Under the pieces are notes generated by a model. The model worked only from the letters and a program-made list of their open reading frames with translations, was not told the origin of the DNA and searched no databases. Of a stretch of DNA of 64,000 nucleotides, positions 1-9,089 are shown piece by piece; position 1 is the stretch's first letter; each line of letters begins with the position of its first letter. The position numbers were made by a program, and so were the translations under genes. The stretch covers positions 625,001-689,000 of the forward strand of contig NZ_CP126080.1 of the NCBI RefSeq assembly GCF_030122805.1. Reading direction: 5' to 3'. The stretch is from Mesobacillus sp. AQ2. GTDB taxonomy: Bacteria; Bacillota; Bacilli; Bacillales; Cytobacillaceae.

Positions 1-1
1 G

Positions 2-2623
2 CTTTATAGTAAGATTTCCTCCGTGTTGGAGCATAACCAGATCACTTATGAGCAGGCGGTCCAATTTTTAGCATCCGTCTCCAACAAACTGGCGACACAT
101 GAGGAGTTATTGAATAGTATTGCGAATGCTTTGTATGAATATCAGGACTATGGCTTCCGTTTGTATGATTTATACGGGAAAGCCAATCCGGTAGGGGAAA
201 CCACACAAATTGTTGATTTGACCGAGGTGCTGCCGTCGTTGAACCGAGATATTTTGGACGATATTTCGGAGAAGGTGTTTAGCTTTGCGGAATGGTATGA
301 ACGGTTTGGTGATGACATCTATCCATTAAAGCAGCGTAAATCTTTTGCGGAACTAAGCATGAAAGATAAATTGGAAATGATTGAGTTGATGGACCAATTG
401 ATCTCACAGGCGAGGAAATCGGTTGAATACCTGGAGTCGCTTGATCATGAGAAGATTTCCCCAGCTTATACCTGGTTAGTGCAGAATAAGCTGGATAAAA
501 TCTATCCGGATCTTGAGGATGGCAACAAGCGGACATTGCAGGGTTTGCGGTTATGGTGGTGGACATCCTTTTCTGGTAAGTCCATCATCGAGGAGCTCAT
601 TGAAGGGGAGAAATTCAAAGGAACCAGTTCTTCAGACTGGCTGAAAATCAGAAAGTCCTTAATGACGATGCATCAACTTGGCAAGGAAACAAAAACAATG
701 GCGGACGAAATGGAGCATCTGAAGAAGTACTTTAATGAAAGCTTAGTAGAAGAGTTTAAGGGACGTATTTCTGAAGGAGATATTCCCATGAACGAGCTGG
801 ATAAAATGTTGGAGTACATCCACAGGGACTTCGAAGATCTTCAACAGATGGATAACTATTGGAACCGGTGCTCGGAAATCGAGAGAAAAGTAATATCGAA
901 GTTGCAGGCGAAAAGCAACAACAGCGAAATGGCGTTGCCTGACTACTGGGTAGACCTTTTCCGAAATTCAGCCTATGTTCAATGGATTGACCAAACCGAG
1001 CAGAAGTATCCTCAGGTGAAACAGGTTTCGACTAATGAGTTCGCGAGGATCCGGGAGTCATTTGCGAAGCTGATTGATGAAAAACGGAAGGCTGCTGCTC
1101 AGTTTTTAATCCATACCTTGACCTCCAATGTGAATGTAGCACAGCAGCAGTACTCGAGAAAGGTGAAGGAGCTCAAACACCAGGTTGGCAAAAAGCGGAT
1201 GATTTGGTCGCTGCGTAAACTGGTTAACGAATTTGCACGTGATGGGCTGGTTGACATTTTGCCTGTGTGGCTAGCGTCGCCCGAGATTGTTTCTTCCATT
1301 TTCCCGCTAAAAGAAGGATTGTTTGATCTAGTCATTTTTGATGAAGCATCCCAATGTACTGTGGAGAGTGGAATTCCGGCAGTTTACAGAGCCAAACAGC
1401 TGATTGTGGCAGGAGATGAAAAGCAGCTTCCTCCATTTAATATGTTCCAATCCTCTATTGTGAATGAAGATGAAGAGGAAGAACAATATGAAACTGATGA
1501 CTCAGTAAGCTTGCTGAATCTGTCGAAAAGAAGGTTCCCGGAAAAGATCCTGCAATGGCATTATCGCTCTAAATATGAAGAGCTGATCAATTTCTCTAAT
1601 CATGCATTCTATAATGGTCATGTCCAAATTGCTCCTAACGTGGTGCCGTTCAGGAAACCGCCTGCGATGGAATGGAAAAAGGTTGATGGCCGATGGATCA
1701 ACCAGTGTAATGAGGTTGAAGCCATTGAAGTGGTCAATACACTAAAGAATATTCTGGAACAGCGGCCGAACAAGACGGTTGGGATTATCACCTTTAATGC
1801 CAAACAGCAATCAAAAATCCTGGACTTAATTGAAAAATTGGCAGGGGAAGATGAAAAATTCAGCGCTGTTTATAATCAAATGATGTCCCGGGATCTGGAT
1901 GAACGGGTGTTTGTAAAAAACATTGAGAATGTCCAGGGAGACGAGAGGGATATCATCTTGTTTTCGATTGGCTACGCTAAAAATGAAGAAGGTAGGATTT
2001 ACAACCGATTTGGTATGCTGAACCAAAAAGGCGGGGAGAACCGTTTAAATGTAGCGGTAACGCGTGCCAAGGAAGAAATCATGGTTGTTTCAAGTGTCGA
2101 ACCTGAGGAGCTGAATGTAGCGGGAACAGCTGGCCTTGGACCGAAACTGTTAAAGTCATATTTAAAATATGTCAGAGCAGTTGCTGCTGCCCAGTCCCAG
2201 CAAATCAGCGCTGTGGTGCAGGAAATCAACGAAAATGTAAACACGCATGTACAAGACCAAGTATTGCACTTCGACTCGCCGTTCGAAGAGCAAGTGTATA
2301 AGCAGCTGAGAAACCTTGGGTACGATGTTGTCACACAAGTAGGGATGTCAGGATATCGGATTGATTTGGCCATCGTGGATCCAAACGATCATTCGAAATA
2401 CATCCTGGGGATCGAGTGCGATGGCGCCATGTACCACAGCTCCGCCAATGCAAAGGAAAGAGACGTCTATCGCCAGCGCTTCCTCGAAAGCAGAGGCTGG
2501 ACAATCGAACGGATTTGGAGCCGGAACTGGTGGAGAAATCCTGCCGCTGAGATTGAAAGAATTGATATGAAGGTTAAAGAGTTGTTGAAGAGTAATGAGG
2601 TTAGAGAAAAAGTTGTCAAATAA
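2..2623 (+). CDS. Upf1-like SF1 helicase with C-terminal Vsr/DUF559-type nuclease, 5' end outside window
   Basis: The reading frame is open from the first bases, so the N-terminus, including the Walker A loop, lies upstream. A long helical stretch (about 70-1100) is followed by SF1 motifs: DEASQ (motif II, near 1339), GDEKQLPP (III, near 1411), NVQGDERD (V, near 1926) and NVAVTRAKEE (VI, near 2047). The last 100 residues (about 2278-2560) carry RIDLAI, GIECDG and an E-R-D-x3-R-Q pattern, as in Vsr-like nuclease domains fused to DUF4011-type helicases. Such fusions are common in bacterial defence islands. The role here, probably nucleic-acid unwinding with cleavage, is inferred from the domains. 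A GTG at 23 is in frame but is not the true start. Confidence 0.85.
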   Translation, partial: LYSKISSVLEHNQITYEQAVQFLASVSNKLATHEELLNSIANALYEYQDYGFRLYDLYGKANPVGETTQIVDLTEVLPSLNRDILDDISEKVFSFAEWYERFGDDIYPLKQRKSFAELSMKDKLEMIELMDQLISQARKSVEYLESLDHEKISPAYTWLVQNKLDKIYPDLEDGNKRTLQGLRLWWWTSFSGKSIIEELIEGEKFKGTSSSDWLKIRKSLMTMHQLGKETKTMADEMEHLKKYFNESLVEEFKGRISEGDIPMNELDKMLEYIHRDFEDLQQMDNYWNRCSEIERKVISKLQAKSNNSEMALPDYWVDLFRNSAYVQWIDQTEQKYPQVKQVSTNEFARIRESFAKLIDEKRKAAAQFLIHTLTSNVNVAQQQYSRKVKELKHQVGKKRMIWSLRKLVNEFARDGLVDILPVWLASPEIVSSIFPLKEGLFDLVIFDEASQCTVESGIPAVYRAKQLIVAGDEKQLPPFNMFQSSIVNEDEEEEQYETDDSVSLLNLSKRRFPEKILQWHYRSKYEELINFSNHAFYNGHVQIAPNVVPFRKPPAMEWKKVDGRWINQCNEVEAIEVVNTLKNILEQRPNKTVGIITFNAKQQSKILDLIEKLAGEDEKFSAVYNQMMSRDLDERVFVKNIENVQGDERDIILFSIGYAKNEEGRIYNRFGMLNQKGGENRLNVAVTRAKEEIMVVSSVEPEELNVAGTAGLGPKLLKSYLKYVRAVAAAQSQQISAVVQEINENVNTHVQDQVLHFDSPFEEQVYKQLRNLGYDVVTQVGMSGYRIDLAIVDPNDHSKYILGIECDGAMYHSSANAKERDVYRQRFLESRGWTIERIWSRNWWRNPAAEIERIDMKVKELLKSNEVREKVVK

Positions 2624-2630
2624 GTGAGAT

Positions 2631-2667
2631 GGTCTGGACCTTGCCTTTGGTTCGGGCCTTTTTTTTG
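2631..2667 (+). terminator. Rho-independent terminator after the helicase gene
   Basis: A 10-bp stem (2631-2640 with 2649-2658, partly G-U paired) is followed by eight or nine T. It begins about 8 bases after the helicase stop codon. Confidence 0.8.
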
Positions 2668-2810
2668 CCCGATTTGTATTAGTTGATAACGGAGATAGAC
2701 TTATCAAGCAAGGAAAGTTAAATCTATTTATCCTTTTTAATGAATGGTAAAATAAGTTATATGAAAGCGAATTCTAAATTACTAACTTTTTCTTTAAGAG
2801 AGTTGAAGAA

Positions 2811-2876
2811 GGAACAGGGGGACGTTCTAATGTTTCTAGTGAATTTTTAGAAGCATAAGATACGTCCCCGTGTTCC
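2811..2876. repeat. Dispersed GGGACGT/ACGTCCCC repeat, inverted form
   Basis: Arms GGAACAGGGGGACGT (2811-2825) and ACGTCCCCGTGTTCC (2862-2876) are complementary at 14 of 15 positions and enclose a 36-base loop. Related single copies occur throughout the window. The rest of 2670-2970 holds no gene that I can support. Confidence 0.7.
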
Positions 2877-2970
2877 ATAGTGCACCCCAAGAAACATGCT
2901 AGGTAGAAAAATATTAAGGTATTGTTACCAAGATTCTTATTGAACTTATTCGGAAGGACTGTTTAAATCA

Positions 2971-4629
2971 ATGGCTAATAAGAATGCAATTCAAAATATT
3001 GAAATTGATAATATTGATACTGACATTGATTTTGAAGAAGTGGAAGGTCTCTTATCAAAACAGTTAGAGGACAGTTTTTCTAATTTAGAACTACTGGAAA
3101 ATGATAGGGAATCGATAGCAGATCCTGATTCTCTAGGAAAAATAGTATTGGATGAGGTTTGGAAGCAGTTTGGAAATCAAATTGGACTCGACTTGACGAA
3201 TGAGACATTAATTCAAAAATATGATAGAGAGCATCCGGAGCAGTATGAGGATATCGCTGATTCGGTTATGCAAGATAAACGATACAAAGATGTCAATAAG
3301 GCAATGAAGGAGAAACAACAAGCTGGAAATTTAAAGGATGAATACACAGGAAAAATATTGAAGCGTAATGAAAATGCTAATTTAGACCATGTAGTATCTA
3401 GAAAAGAATTATTTGATAATCAAAGAAGAAAGCAAGCCAATTTAGGTGTAGCTAACCTTGCCAACAAAGAAGAAAATCTAAAGCCGACAAACGAATCTTT
3501 GAATAAAAGCAAAGGTGCAAAAAGCAACAAAGAGTATATAGAAACCCGTGAGACTAGAGAAAAATCACTTATTAAACAAAACGAAAGGGCGAGTAGAAAA
3601 GTAGATGAATCAAATATGTCAGCTGTTGATAAACGTTTACAAAAAGAAGAAAATGATAAACGATTGAACGATAAGCTTGCTGCTGATGATGAACTTATGA
3701 TGCGAGCTGATAAAGAAGCTAGAAACGCAATTAATAAAGATATAGCAATTAATGCAACAAAAGAAGTTGGCAAAAAGGCAGGAAAAGATGCCTTAAAGGC
3801 AATGGCTGTTTCGGCACTCTTTACGTTGTTGAAAGAAATTATGAACGGCTTAATCCGTTTTTTGAAGGCCGGATCTAAGTCGTTTAATGGATTCTTATCT
3901 GAGATGCGTGAATCGATAAAATCGTTCTTTTCCAAAATTCTCAGCTTTGTTAAAACGGGAGCATCAACATTAATTGGTACCATTATATCTGAAATCTTCG
4001 GTCCGATTGTAAGTGCATTTAAGAAACTGGCAAGCGTTATTAAGCAAGGAGTATCTTCTCTTATTGATGCGGTTAATTATCTTCGTGATAAGAAGAACAA
4101 GGAAAAACCGTTTTCAATAAAGGTAGCGCAAGTCGGAAAAATCATAACTGTTGGATTAGTGGGGGGCAGTGCGCTTTTTTTAGGGGAAGTGTTTGAAAAA
4201 TTTTTACTAACTGTTCCTGGAATGCAAATTGAGATCCCTCTAATGGGTTCTCTTGCTAATTTGATCGGCTTATTTTTATCAAGTTTAGTATCTGGATTAG
4301 TTGGTGCCATCGTGTTGAATCTTATCGATAAGTTTATCGCCAAAAAGATAAAAGAAGAAAAAGACCAACAAATTATCGATAAGAAAAATGGGATTATGAA
4401 TCTTCAACAAGTACAACGTTTTGTAGCTGAAAAACGTGTAGTAGCATTGAAAGAAAATGTGATGAACGAAATCTCAGAGAATCACGCCTTGGCGAAGGAC
4501 ATAATGCAACAATCTCTTAATAAGATATTTGATGATAATCATGCTAGTGGTTCTAAAAACAAGAACACTATTACTAAAAATCAGAGTGAATTACTTCAAA
4601 TGCAAAAAGACTTAGAAGGCTTACTTTAA
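2971..4629 (+). CDS. Unrecognised membrane protein with HNH-nuclease-like motif
   Basis: A 552-residue protein in three parts. Residues 1-120 are acidic and helical. Residues 121-190 contain DEYTGK, NLDHVVSRKE (D139-H140) and ENLKPTNESLNKSKG, the spacing expected of a beta-beta-alpha HNH nuclease (DH, then N..N..K) but without zinc cysteines. Residues 190-270 are highly charged and probably coiled. After residue 275 come several hydrophobic segments (about 275-300, 385-405 and 415-450), suggesting membrane insertion, then a basic soluble tail. It is the first gene of a tight operon, 12 bases before the next. The HNH call is my motif reading. No named family is recognised. A membrane-tethered nuclease effector is a hypothesis. 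Confidence 0.75.
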   Translation: MANKNAIQNIEIDNIDTDIDFEEVEGLLSKQLEDSFSNLELLENDRESIADPDSLGKIVLDEVWKQFGNQIGLDLTNETLIQKYDREHPEQYEDIADSVMQDKRYKDVNKAMKEKQQAGNLKDEYTGKILKRNENANLDHVVSRKELFDNQRRKQANLGVANLANKEENLKPTNESLNKSKGAKSNKEYIETRETREKSLIKQNERASRKVDESNMSAVDKRLQKEENDKRLNDKLAADDELMMRADKEARNAINKDIAINATKEVGKKAGKDALKAMAVSALFTLLKEIMNGLIRFLKAGSKSFNGFLSEMRESIKSFFSKILSFVKTGASTLIGTIISEIFGPIVSAFKKLASVIKQGVSSLIDAVNYLRDKKNKEKPFSIKVAQVGKIITVGLVGGSALFLGEVFEKFLLTVPGMQIEIPLMGSLANLIGLFLSSLVSGLVGAIVLNLIDKFIAKKIKEEKDQQIIDKKNGIMNLQQVQRFVAEKRVVALKENVMNEISENHALAKDIMQQSLNKIFDDNHASGSKNKNTITKNQSELLQMQKDLEGLL

Positions 4630-4641
4630 AGGTGATGAGAA

Positions 4642-5985
4642 ATGACAAAGGTAATGACGAAAGAGGAATCCTCAACTAATGACCAGACAATCATGGTGTC
4701 TACCAGAGGTGATAGTTTCAATAAAAAGAAAAATGAGTTAAAAGCATTCAGTGAGAAACTGCCTAAAGAATCAGAATTACCTAGTGTACCAGTTACGGGA
4801 GGCTTATTTGGGTGGTTTAACTATGATGTGACGGGTAGTGACTTAAACAGGCTTACTGAAAGTATTCAAGATAAAATGATTGACCAAAATAAAGTTCTGG
4901 TTAGAACCATTCAAGAGTTTAATACCATTTACGATACGTTTTCTGCATTAGATAAAGAGTACATACAGGGAATCTTAGTCTCATTGAAAGCAGCTGAAGA
5001 AGCTAATGCAAAAGCATTAAAGGGAATAGAAGGCGTGGAGGTTAATCAAAACGAGATCAAACAAATGATCAATCAACAGAAAAAGGTTATTCAAGTATTG
5101 CAAAGCTTTAAAGAAAAGGTTGAGAGAATAGAACACTTAACAGACGTGGATACAATTTTTGCTATCTATTCAACCATGCAAGAGAATGTTACTGCAATCG
5201 AAGCAAAGATTGAAGCACAAGATCAGACATTAACTGTCTTGACAGATGAAACAAAATCATTGTTATCATCACAGTCAGATTTTCAAGATCATCTGAATCA
5301 ACTAAAAGTAAACCAAGTATCGCAATTTCAAACAGTGAAACAACTGGTATCACATCAAAATCATAATATATCTAAAATCGAAGCAAAGATAGAAGGACAA
5401 GATCAGACATTAGCCGACTTGACGGATGAAACGAAATCATTGTTATCATCACAGTCAGATTTTCAAGATCATCTGAATCAACTAAAAGAAAGCCAAGTGT
5501 CGCAATTTCAAACAGTGAAACAACTGGTATCACATCAAAATTATAATATATCTAAAATCGAAGCAAATATTACGGAAAACAAGGCTGATATCGAAATTCT
5601 CAATAAAGAAGTTGCTGGTCAGGGAGAGAAACTCGGTGTTTTAAAAAAATTGTTTCACGAAGATATCCAAACCTTATCTGAAAAAGTCGTTCGAAACCAT
5701 TCAGAGTTTGAGGCCAAACTAGCTTCAACAACAAACGAAGTCAGTAAAAACAATACAAGTTATGAAAATGCTATGAAGGAACTCAACGTTGGAATGGAGC
5801 AACAAGCAAAAAGTATGTCTTCATATTTTGAATCTGAATTGTCAAAGGTAAAAGATGAGATTAAAGAGCTTAATTTGTTGACAGTAAGCTTATCGAAAGA
5901 GTTGAAGAATACTCGAGTTTTTTCATTTGCTAGTATAGCTATAACATGTGTTTTAGTGCTTTTGATAATGAGTGAGGTGCTATGA
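4642..5985 (+). CDS. Coiled-coil, C-terminally membrane-anchored protein with internal duplication
   Basis: A 447-residue protein of unknown family. The N-terminal 130 residues include a GGLFGWFNYDVTG segment, followed by a long alpha-helical heptad-like region to about residue 420. A single hydrophobic segment (FSFASIAITCVLVLLIM) forms the extreme C-terminus, so most of the protein should be cytoplasmic and tail-anchored. Two nearly identical 60-residue units (TDETKSLLSSQSDFQDHLNQ core) sit in tandem in the middle. Its stop overlaps the start of the AAA+ gene by four bases (ATGA), implying translational coupling. A scaffold, sensor or membrane-adaptor role between the other two operon products is inference. 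The architecture recalls long coiled-coil membrane components of other defence systems, but no homology is claimed. Confidence 0.75.
   Translation: MTKVMTKEESSTNDQTIMVSTRGDSFNKKKNELKAFSEKLPKESELPSVPVTGGLFGWFNYDVTGSDLNRLTESIQDKMIDQNKVLVRTIQEFNTIYDTFSALDKEYIQGILVSLKAAEEANAKALKGIEGVEVNQNEIKQMINQQKKVIQVLQSFKEKVERIEHLTDVDTIFAIYSTMQENVTAIEAKIEAQDQTLTVLTDETKSLLSSQSDFQDHLNQLKVNQVSQFQTVKQLVSHQNHNISKIEAKIEGQDQTLADLTDETKSLLSSQSDFQDHLNQLKESQVSQFQTVKQLVSHQNYNISKIEANITENKADIEILNKEVAGQGEKLGVLKKLFHEDIQTLSEKVVRNHSEFEAKLASTTNEVSKNNTSYENAMKELNVGMEQQAKSMSSYFESELSKVKDEIKELNLLTVSLSKELKNTRVFSFASIAITCVLVLLIMSEVL
5197..5570 (+). repeat. 180-bp tandem duplication inside the coiled-coil gene
   Basis: Units start at 5197 and 5377, and a third partial unit starts at 5557. 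The period is exactly 180 bp (60 codons), and the two full copies differ at only a few bases. Low divergence and preserved frame indicate a recent in-frame duplication that changes coiled-coil length. Confidence 0.9.
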
Positions 5986-7100
5986 TGATTTCAGAGCATT
6001 ACAAACGCCAGCTAATAAAAGAAGCGAAGCAGTTAGACGTTGCTTTGGGACAAGCATCTGAATTGGAAAAATTAGCTCAAGAAATAACTGACGAACAAAT
6101 TGATAAAGCTGCTTTAGAGTTCGTTAAAAACCTAGGTATCTTAACAAAGAAACAATCTTTACCCAGTATGGAGCAAAAGCAAGAAAAAGTTATTGAAACT
6201 TTATATAAATATCTAGGAGCATCAAAGGTTGATGGTCTTATTCAAGACTTAAAAGAGTCTTCAAATGCGTCACTAGATGCGTTACTTAACCAATTAGACG
6301 AATTGGTTGGCCTGGAAGATGTGAAGCAACAAGTCCGTGACTTGATCGACTTTAATCAAATACAACAATTACGAGTGAAAAGTGGATTGAAGAAGTCTAA
6401 CAAAACGATGCATATGGCATTCCTAGGTAATCCCGGCACAGCTAAAACGACAGTGGCTCGTATTGTTGGAAGGATGTATAAAGCGATCGGTTTACTAAGT
6501 AAAGGACACTTTATTGAAGCAAGTAGGACTGATTTAATTGCTGAGTACCAAGGACAAACGGCCATCAAGGTAAAAAGGTTAATTAATCGTGCGAAAGGTG
6601 GAGTCCTATTTGTTGATGAAGCGTATAGTCTAACTGAGAATGATCATAGCGATAGTTATGGAAGAGAAAGTCTTACTGAGCTAACAAAAGCTCTAGAAGA
6701 TTATCGAAATGATCTCGTTGTAATTGTAGCTGGATATCCTAATTTGATGGAGAAGTTTTTTGATTCCAACCCAGGATTAAAATCAAGATTCAATACTTTT
6801 ATTTCATTTAGTGATTATTCACTAGATGAGCTAGTTCGAATATTCACTTACACCTGCAAACAAAATGATTATATTGCTGATGAGCAAGCTATTGAAAAAG
6901 TCCAAAATTGGTTGCAAACGAAATTAAATGAAAAACAACATGACTTTTCAAATGGTCGTCTTGTTCGAAATCTGTTTGATGATATAACGCTGAATCAGTC
7001 GAAGAGGCTGGCGAAGTTGAAAGGGCACATTTCAAAAGAATCGTTGATGACAATTTCTAAAGATGATGTTCCTCAAGATGGTGAACTTGTTTCCATATAG
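5982..7100 (+). CDS. CbxX/CfqX-type AAA+ ATPase
   Basis: A 372-residue protein. Residues 1-105 are a helical N-terminal region, then a AAA+ module of the CbbX/SpoVK class: LVGLEDVKQQV, Walker A GNPGTAKTT, GQTAIK, Walker B VLFVDEAYSL, a sensor-type VIVAGY and an SRF segment holding the expected arginine finger. Members of this class form hexameric rings that remodel partner proteins, as CbbX does for Rubisco. The start overlaps the preceding stop (ATGA), so it is the third gene of one transcription unit with the HNH-like and coiled-coil membrane proteins. A motor role acting on one of those partners is inferred. No Rubisco, SpoVK or type VII secretion context is present. ATG codons at 5982 and 5985 are both possible starts. 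Confidence 0.85.
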   Translation: MMISEHYKRQLIKEAKQLDVALGQASELEKLAQEITDEQIDKAALEFVKNLGILTKKQSLPSMEQKQEKVIETLYKYLGASKVDGLIQDLKESSNASLDALLNQLDELVGLEDVKQQVRDLIDFNQIQQLRVKSGLKKSNKTMHMAFLGNPGTAKTTVARIVGRMYKAIGLLSKGHFIEASRTDLIAEYQGQTAIKVKRLINRAKGGVLFVDEAYSLTENDHSDSYGRESLTELTKALEDYRNDLVVIVAGYPNLMEKFFDSNPGLKSRFNTFISFSDYSLDELVRIFTYTCKQNDYIADEQAIEKVQNWLQTKLNEKQHDFSNGRLVRNLFDDITLNQSKRLAKLKGHISKESLMTISKDDVPQDGELVSI

Positions 7101-7117
7101 CAATAAATAAACTATCG

Positions 7118-7146
7118 AAAACGGAACCGTCCCTCTGTCTCTTGAG
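7118..7146. repeat. Dispersed GGAACCGTCCC repeat copy
   Basis: A single-arm copy of the intergenic family (GGAACCGTCCCTCTGTCTC core), directly after the AAA+ gene. Confidence 0.6.
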
Positions 7147-7160
7147 AATACTTAACGTAT

Positions 7161-7349
7161 ATTGATGACCCGTGGGCAAAAGAGGTGCTTTGTTTATTGT
7201 ACAGATAAAGAGTTAGAGGGCTACTTCAACGGATTAGAGATATCCAGAAGAGGTATGAGAAGAATGAGTTTTTTAGGGAGATGTCAAGGGTGGGGGAACA
7301 GAAAGTTGTTTATGTACAAGGGATATCAAAGAAGGAGAAAACGCCATGA
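7161..7349 (+). pseudogene. Possible gene remnant upstream of the OLD gene
   Basis: In the frame starting at 7161, a protein-like translation (IDDPWAKEVLCLLYR, a TAA at 7206-7208, then a 46-codon stretch rich in R, K and E) ends in a TGA that overlaps the ATG of the OLD gene (ATGA). The overlap suggests it was once the coupled upstream partner of that gene. A competing 67-codon ORF in another frame has unnatural composition. No family is recognised. Confidence 0.35.
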
Positions 7350-8923
7350 TTATAAAGGAAATTGAGACCAATGCTTATAAAAGTTTAGTCGACTTTGACC
7401 TTGAAGTAAACAAAAAACTGAATATATTAATAGGTTCAAATAATGTTGGTAAAAGTAATATATTAAAATTATTAGATGTTTTTTTTAATAAAAGAAAAAT
7501 CACAGAGCAAGATTTCCCTAAGAATTTGAAGTACCGACTAGATTTTAATAATTCAAATGCTAGAAAGGAACCGTTCATTCAATTAACATTTACAGATATA
7601 TCCCAATCTATAAGACAGAACATACCTAATTTTATAATTGAGAATAAATATGTGGTTATTAAAGTGGTTTTTGATATTGAAGGGAAATCTAAAGGTTATC
7701 TTATAAGGAACAAAAATAATTCATATTCTAGTTTACAGGATGATATTTTACCACTATTTATTTATTTAGGAGATATTAATCAAAGAGATATTTCTTTGGA
7801 ATACATAAAAAGTATTATTCCTGATGAGAACGAGGCTAGAAAGAACCTCATAACTTATAGTAATCAGCTTCTTAAGAACATATTAGATAGTTCATTAATG
7901 GTTTCAATCGAAAAAAACGATGATGACTTTGAAATTAATGTTATTGACGAGTTTGGTACAATGAATGATTTGATAAATAAAAGTTCTGGTGTGCAGCAGG
8001 TGGTATTTATGGCACTCATATTATCTTCTAGTTTAGATGGAATACCAAAGAGAAGGATCTTTGCATTAGAAGAACCAGAGATGAATTTGCATGCTGGAGT
8101 CCAAAAGAAACTTTTTAACCTGATAAAAAGTAATTCGGAAAGTGTTCAAACATTCATTACAACTCATTCTCCAATTTTTATTGATAAAGCTGATTCGAAT
8201 AATGTATTTCATATAGGTAGAAATACAGATAATGTTACCATAGTTTTAAAAAACAACTATGGAGACAACTGGTTTTCGTTAAAAAGGGATTTAGGGATTT
8301 CTATAAATGATAATTTGTTTCTTGGAGATATTAACGTTATTGTCGAAGGAGCAACGGAAAAAATATTACTCCCGCACTTTATAACTATATTGAAAGAAGA
8401 AGGGATTATAAAGTTTGATACTGATTATATTAACTTATTAAGTGCTGAAAGTGCAGGGAACGTTAAATATTTTGCAGATGTAGTAACCCAACAAACAAAC
8501 TTAAACTCTATTTTGATATTAGATGATGATAGGGAAGGTAACAATGTTATAAACAAAATAATAGGGGACATAAGTTTAAAATCTAGGGTCGAGCATTTTC
8601 AGATAAAAAGAGATGAATTTGAGGAATCTGAAATAGAGGATATCATAAGTGATAGCATTTTAGTTAAGGCTCTTAGTTCAGTATTAGGAATACCTATTTC
8701 AGAAGAAGAACTCATGGATTTAAGAATTAATGAACATACAGGAAGAATGCAAAAATTTAACAGAACTTTAAAAAGAATTGAGGACAAGTATAAATTAACA
8801 TTAAGTAAAGTTCAATTAGCACATGAAATCAAAAAGATAGTTACAAGTAGTAATGATATTGAGCGGTTTATAGAAACATTTTTAAAAATAGATGCCTTTG
8901 TAAGTAATCAGCAAAAAAGATGA
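7346..8923 (+). CDS. OLD-family ATP-dependent nuclease (AAA/TOPRIM)
   Basis: A 525-residue protein with an N-terminal ABC-type ATPase: Walker A GSNNVGKSN, signature-like NKSSGVQQ, Walker B FALEEPEMNLHAG and the H-loop TTHSPIF. A C-terminal TOPRIM nuclease follows, with VIVEGATEK supplying the glutamate and ILILDDDREG the acidic pair. OLD proteins are DNA-cleaving anti-phage or recombination-linked enzymes. GajA of the Gabija system is a relative, but no UvrD-type partner is adjacent, so this looks like a stand-alone OLD gene or one that lost its partner. It has a good Shine-Dalgarno (AAGGAG). It is visibly more AT-rich than its flanks, consistent with separate acquisition. Confidence 0.9.
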   Translation: MIIKEIETNAYKSLVDFDLEVNKKLNILIGSNNVGKSNILKLLDVFFNKRKITEQDFPKNLKYRLDFNNSNARKEPFIQLTFTDISQSIRQNIPNFIIENKYVVIKVVFDIEGKSKGYLIRNKNNSYSSLQDDILPLFIYLGDINQRDISLEYIKSIIPDENEARKNLITYSNQLLKNILDSSLMVSIEKNDDDFEINVIDEFGTMNDLINKSSGVQQVVFMALILSSSLDGIPKRRIFALEEPEMNLHAGVQKKLFNLIKSNSESVQTFITTHSPIFIDKADSNNVFHIGRNTDNVTIVLKNNYGDNWFSLKRDLGISINDNLFLGDINVIVEGATEKILLPHFITILKEEGIIKFDTDYINLLSAESAGNVKYFADVVTQQTNLNSILILDDDREGNNVINKIIGDISLKSRVEHFQIKRDEFEESEIEDIISDSILVKALSSVLGIPISEEELMDLRINEHTGRMQKFNRTLKRIEDKYKLTLSKVQLAHEIKKIVTSSNDIERFIETFLKIDAFVSNQQKR

Positions 8924-8930
8924 ATCAAAA

Positions 8931-8960
8931 TGAGAGACACGGGGATGGTTCTCGTATTCG
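8931..8960. repeat. Dispersed GAGACACGGGGATGGTTCTCG repeat copy
   Basis: It lies just after the OLD stop codon and belongs to the same family as the 2811 element. The remainder of 8961-9090 shows only a short direct repeat (TAGTAATACAT twice near 9064-9087). Confidence 0.6.
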
Positions 8961-9089
8961 GAAGTCGAAATGAAATGTTGAGTTTTCAAACGCTCTTAGG
9001 TTGAATTAGCCTTGTGCTATTAAAAGTTAGTAATTAGCATACTTACACGGGTTGATCAAATATAGTAATACATTTAGTAATACATAGAG

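Noticed and set aside
5982..7100. Rubisco activase CbbX, SpoVK or type VII secretion EccA
   Set aside because: No Rubisco, sporulation or secretion neighbours. Only the AAA+ subclass is shared.
7162..7365. 67-codon plus-strand ORF before the OLD gene
   Set aside because: Composition is unnatural (Arg/Gly runs) and it overlaps a more protein-like frame and the OLD start.
7346..8923. Gabija system
   Set aside because: No UvrD-type GajB partner adjacent to the OLD gene.
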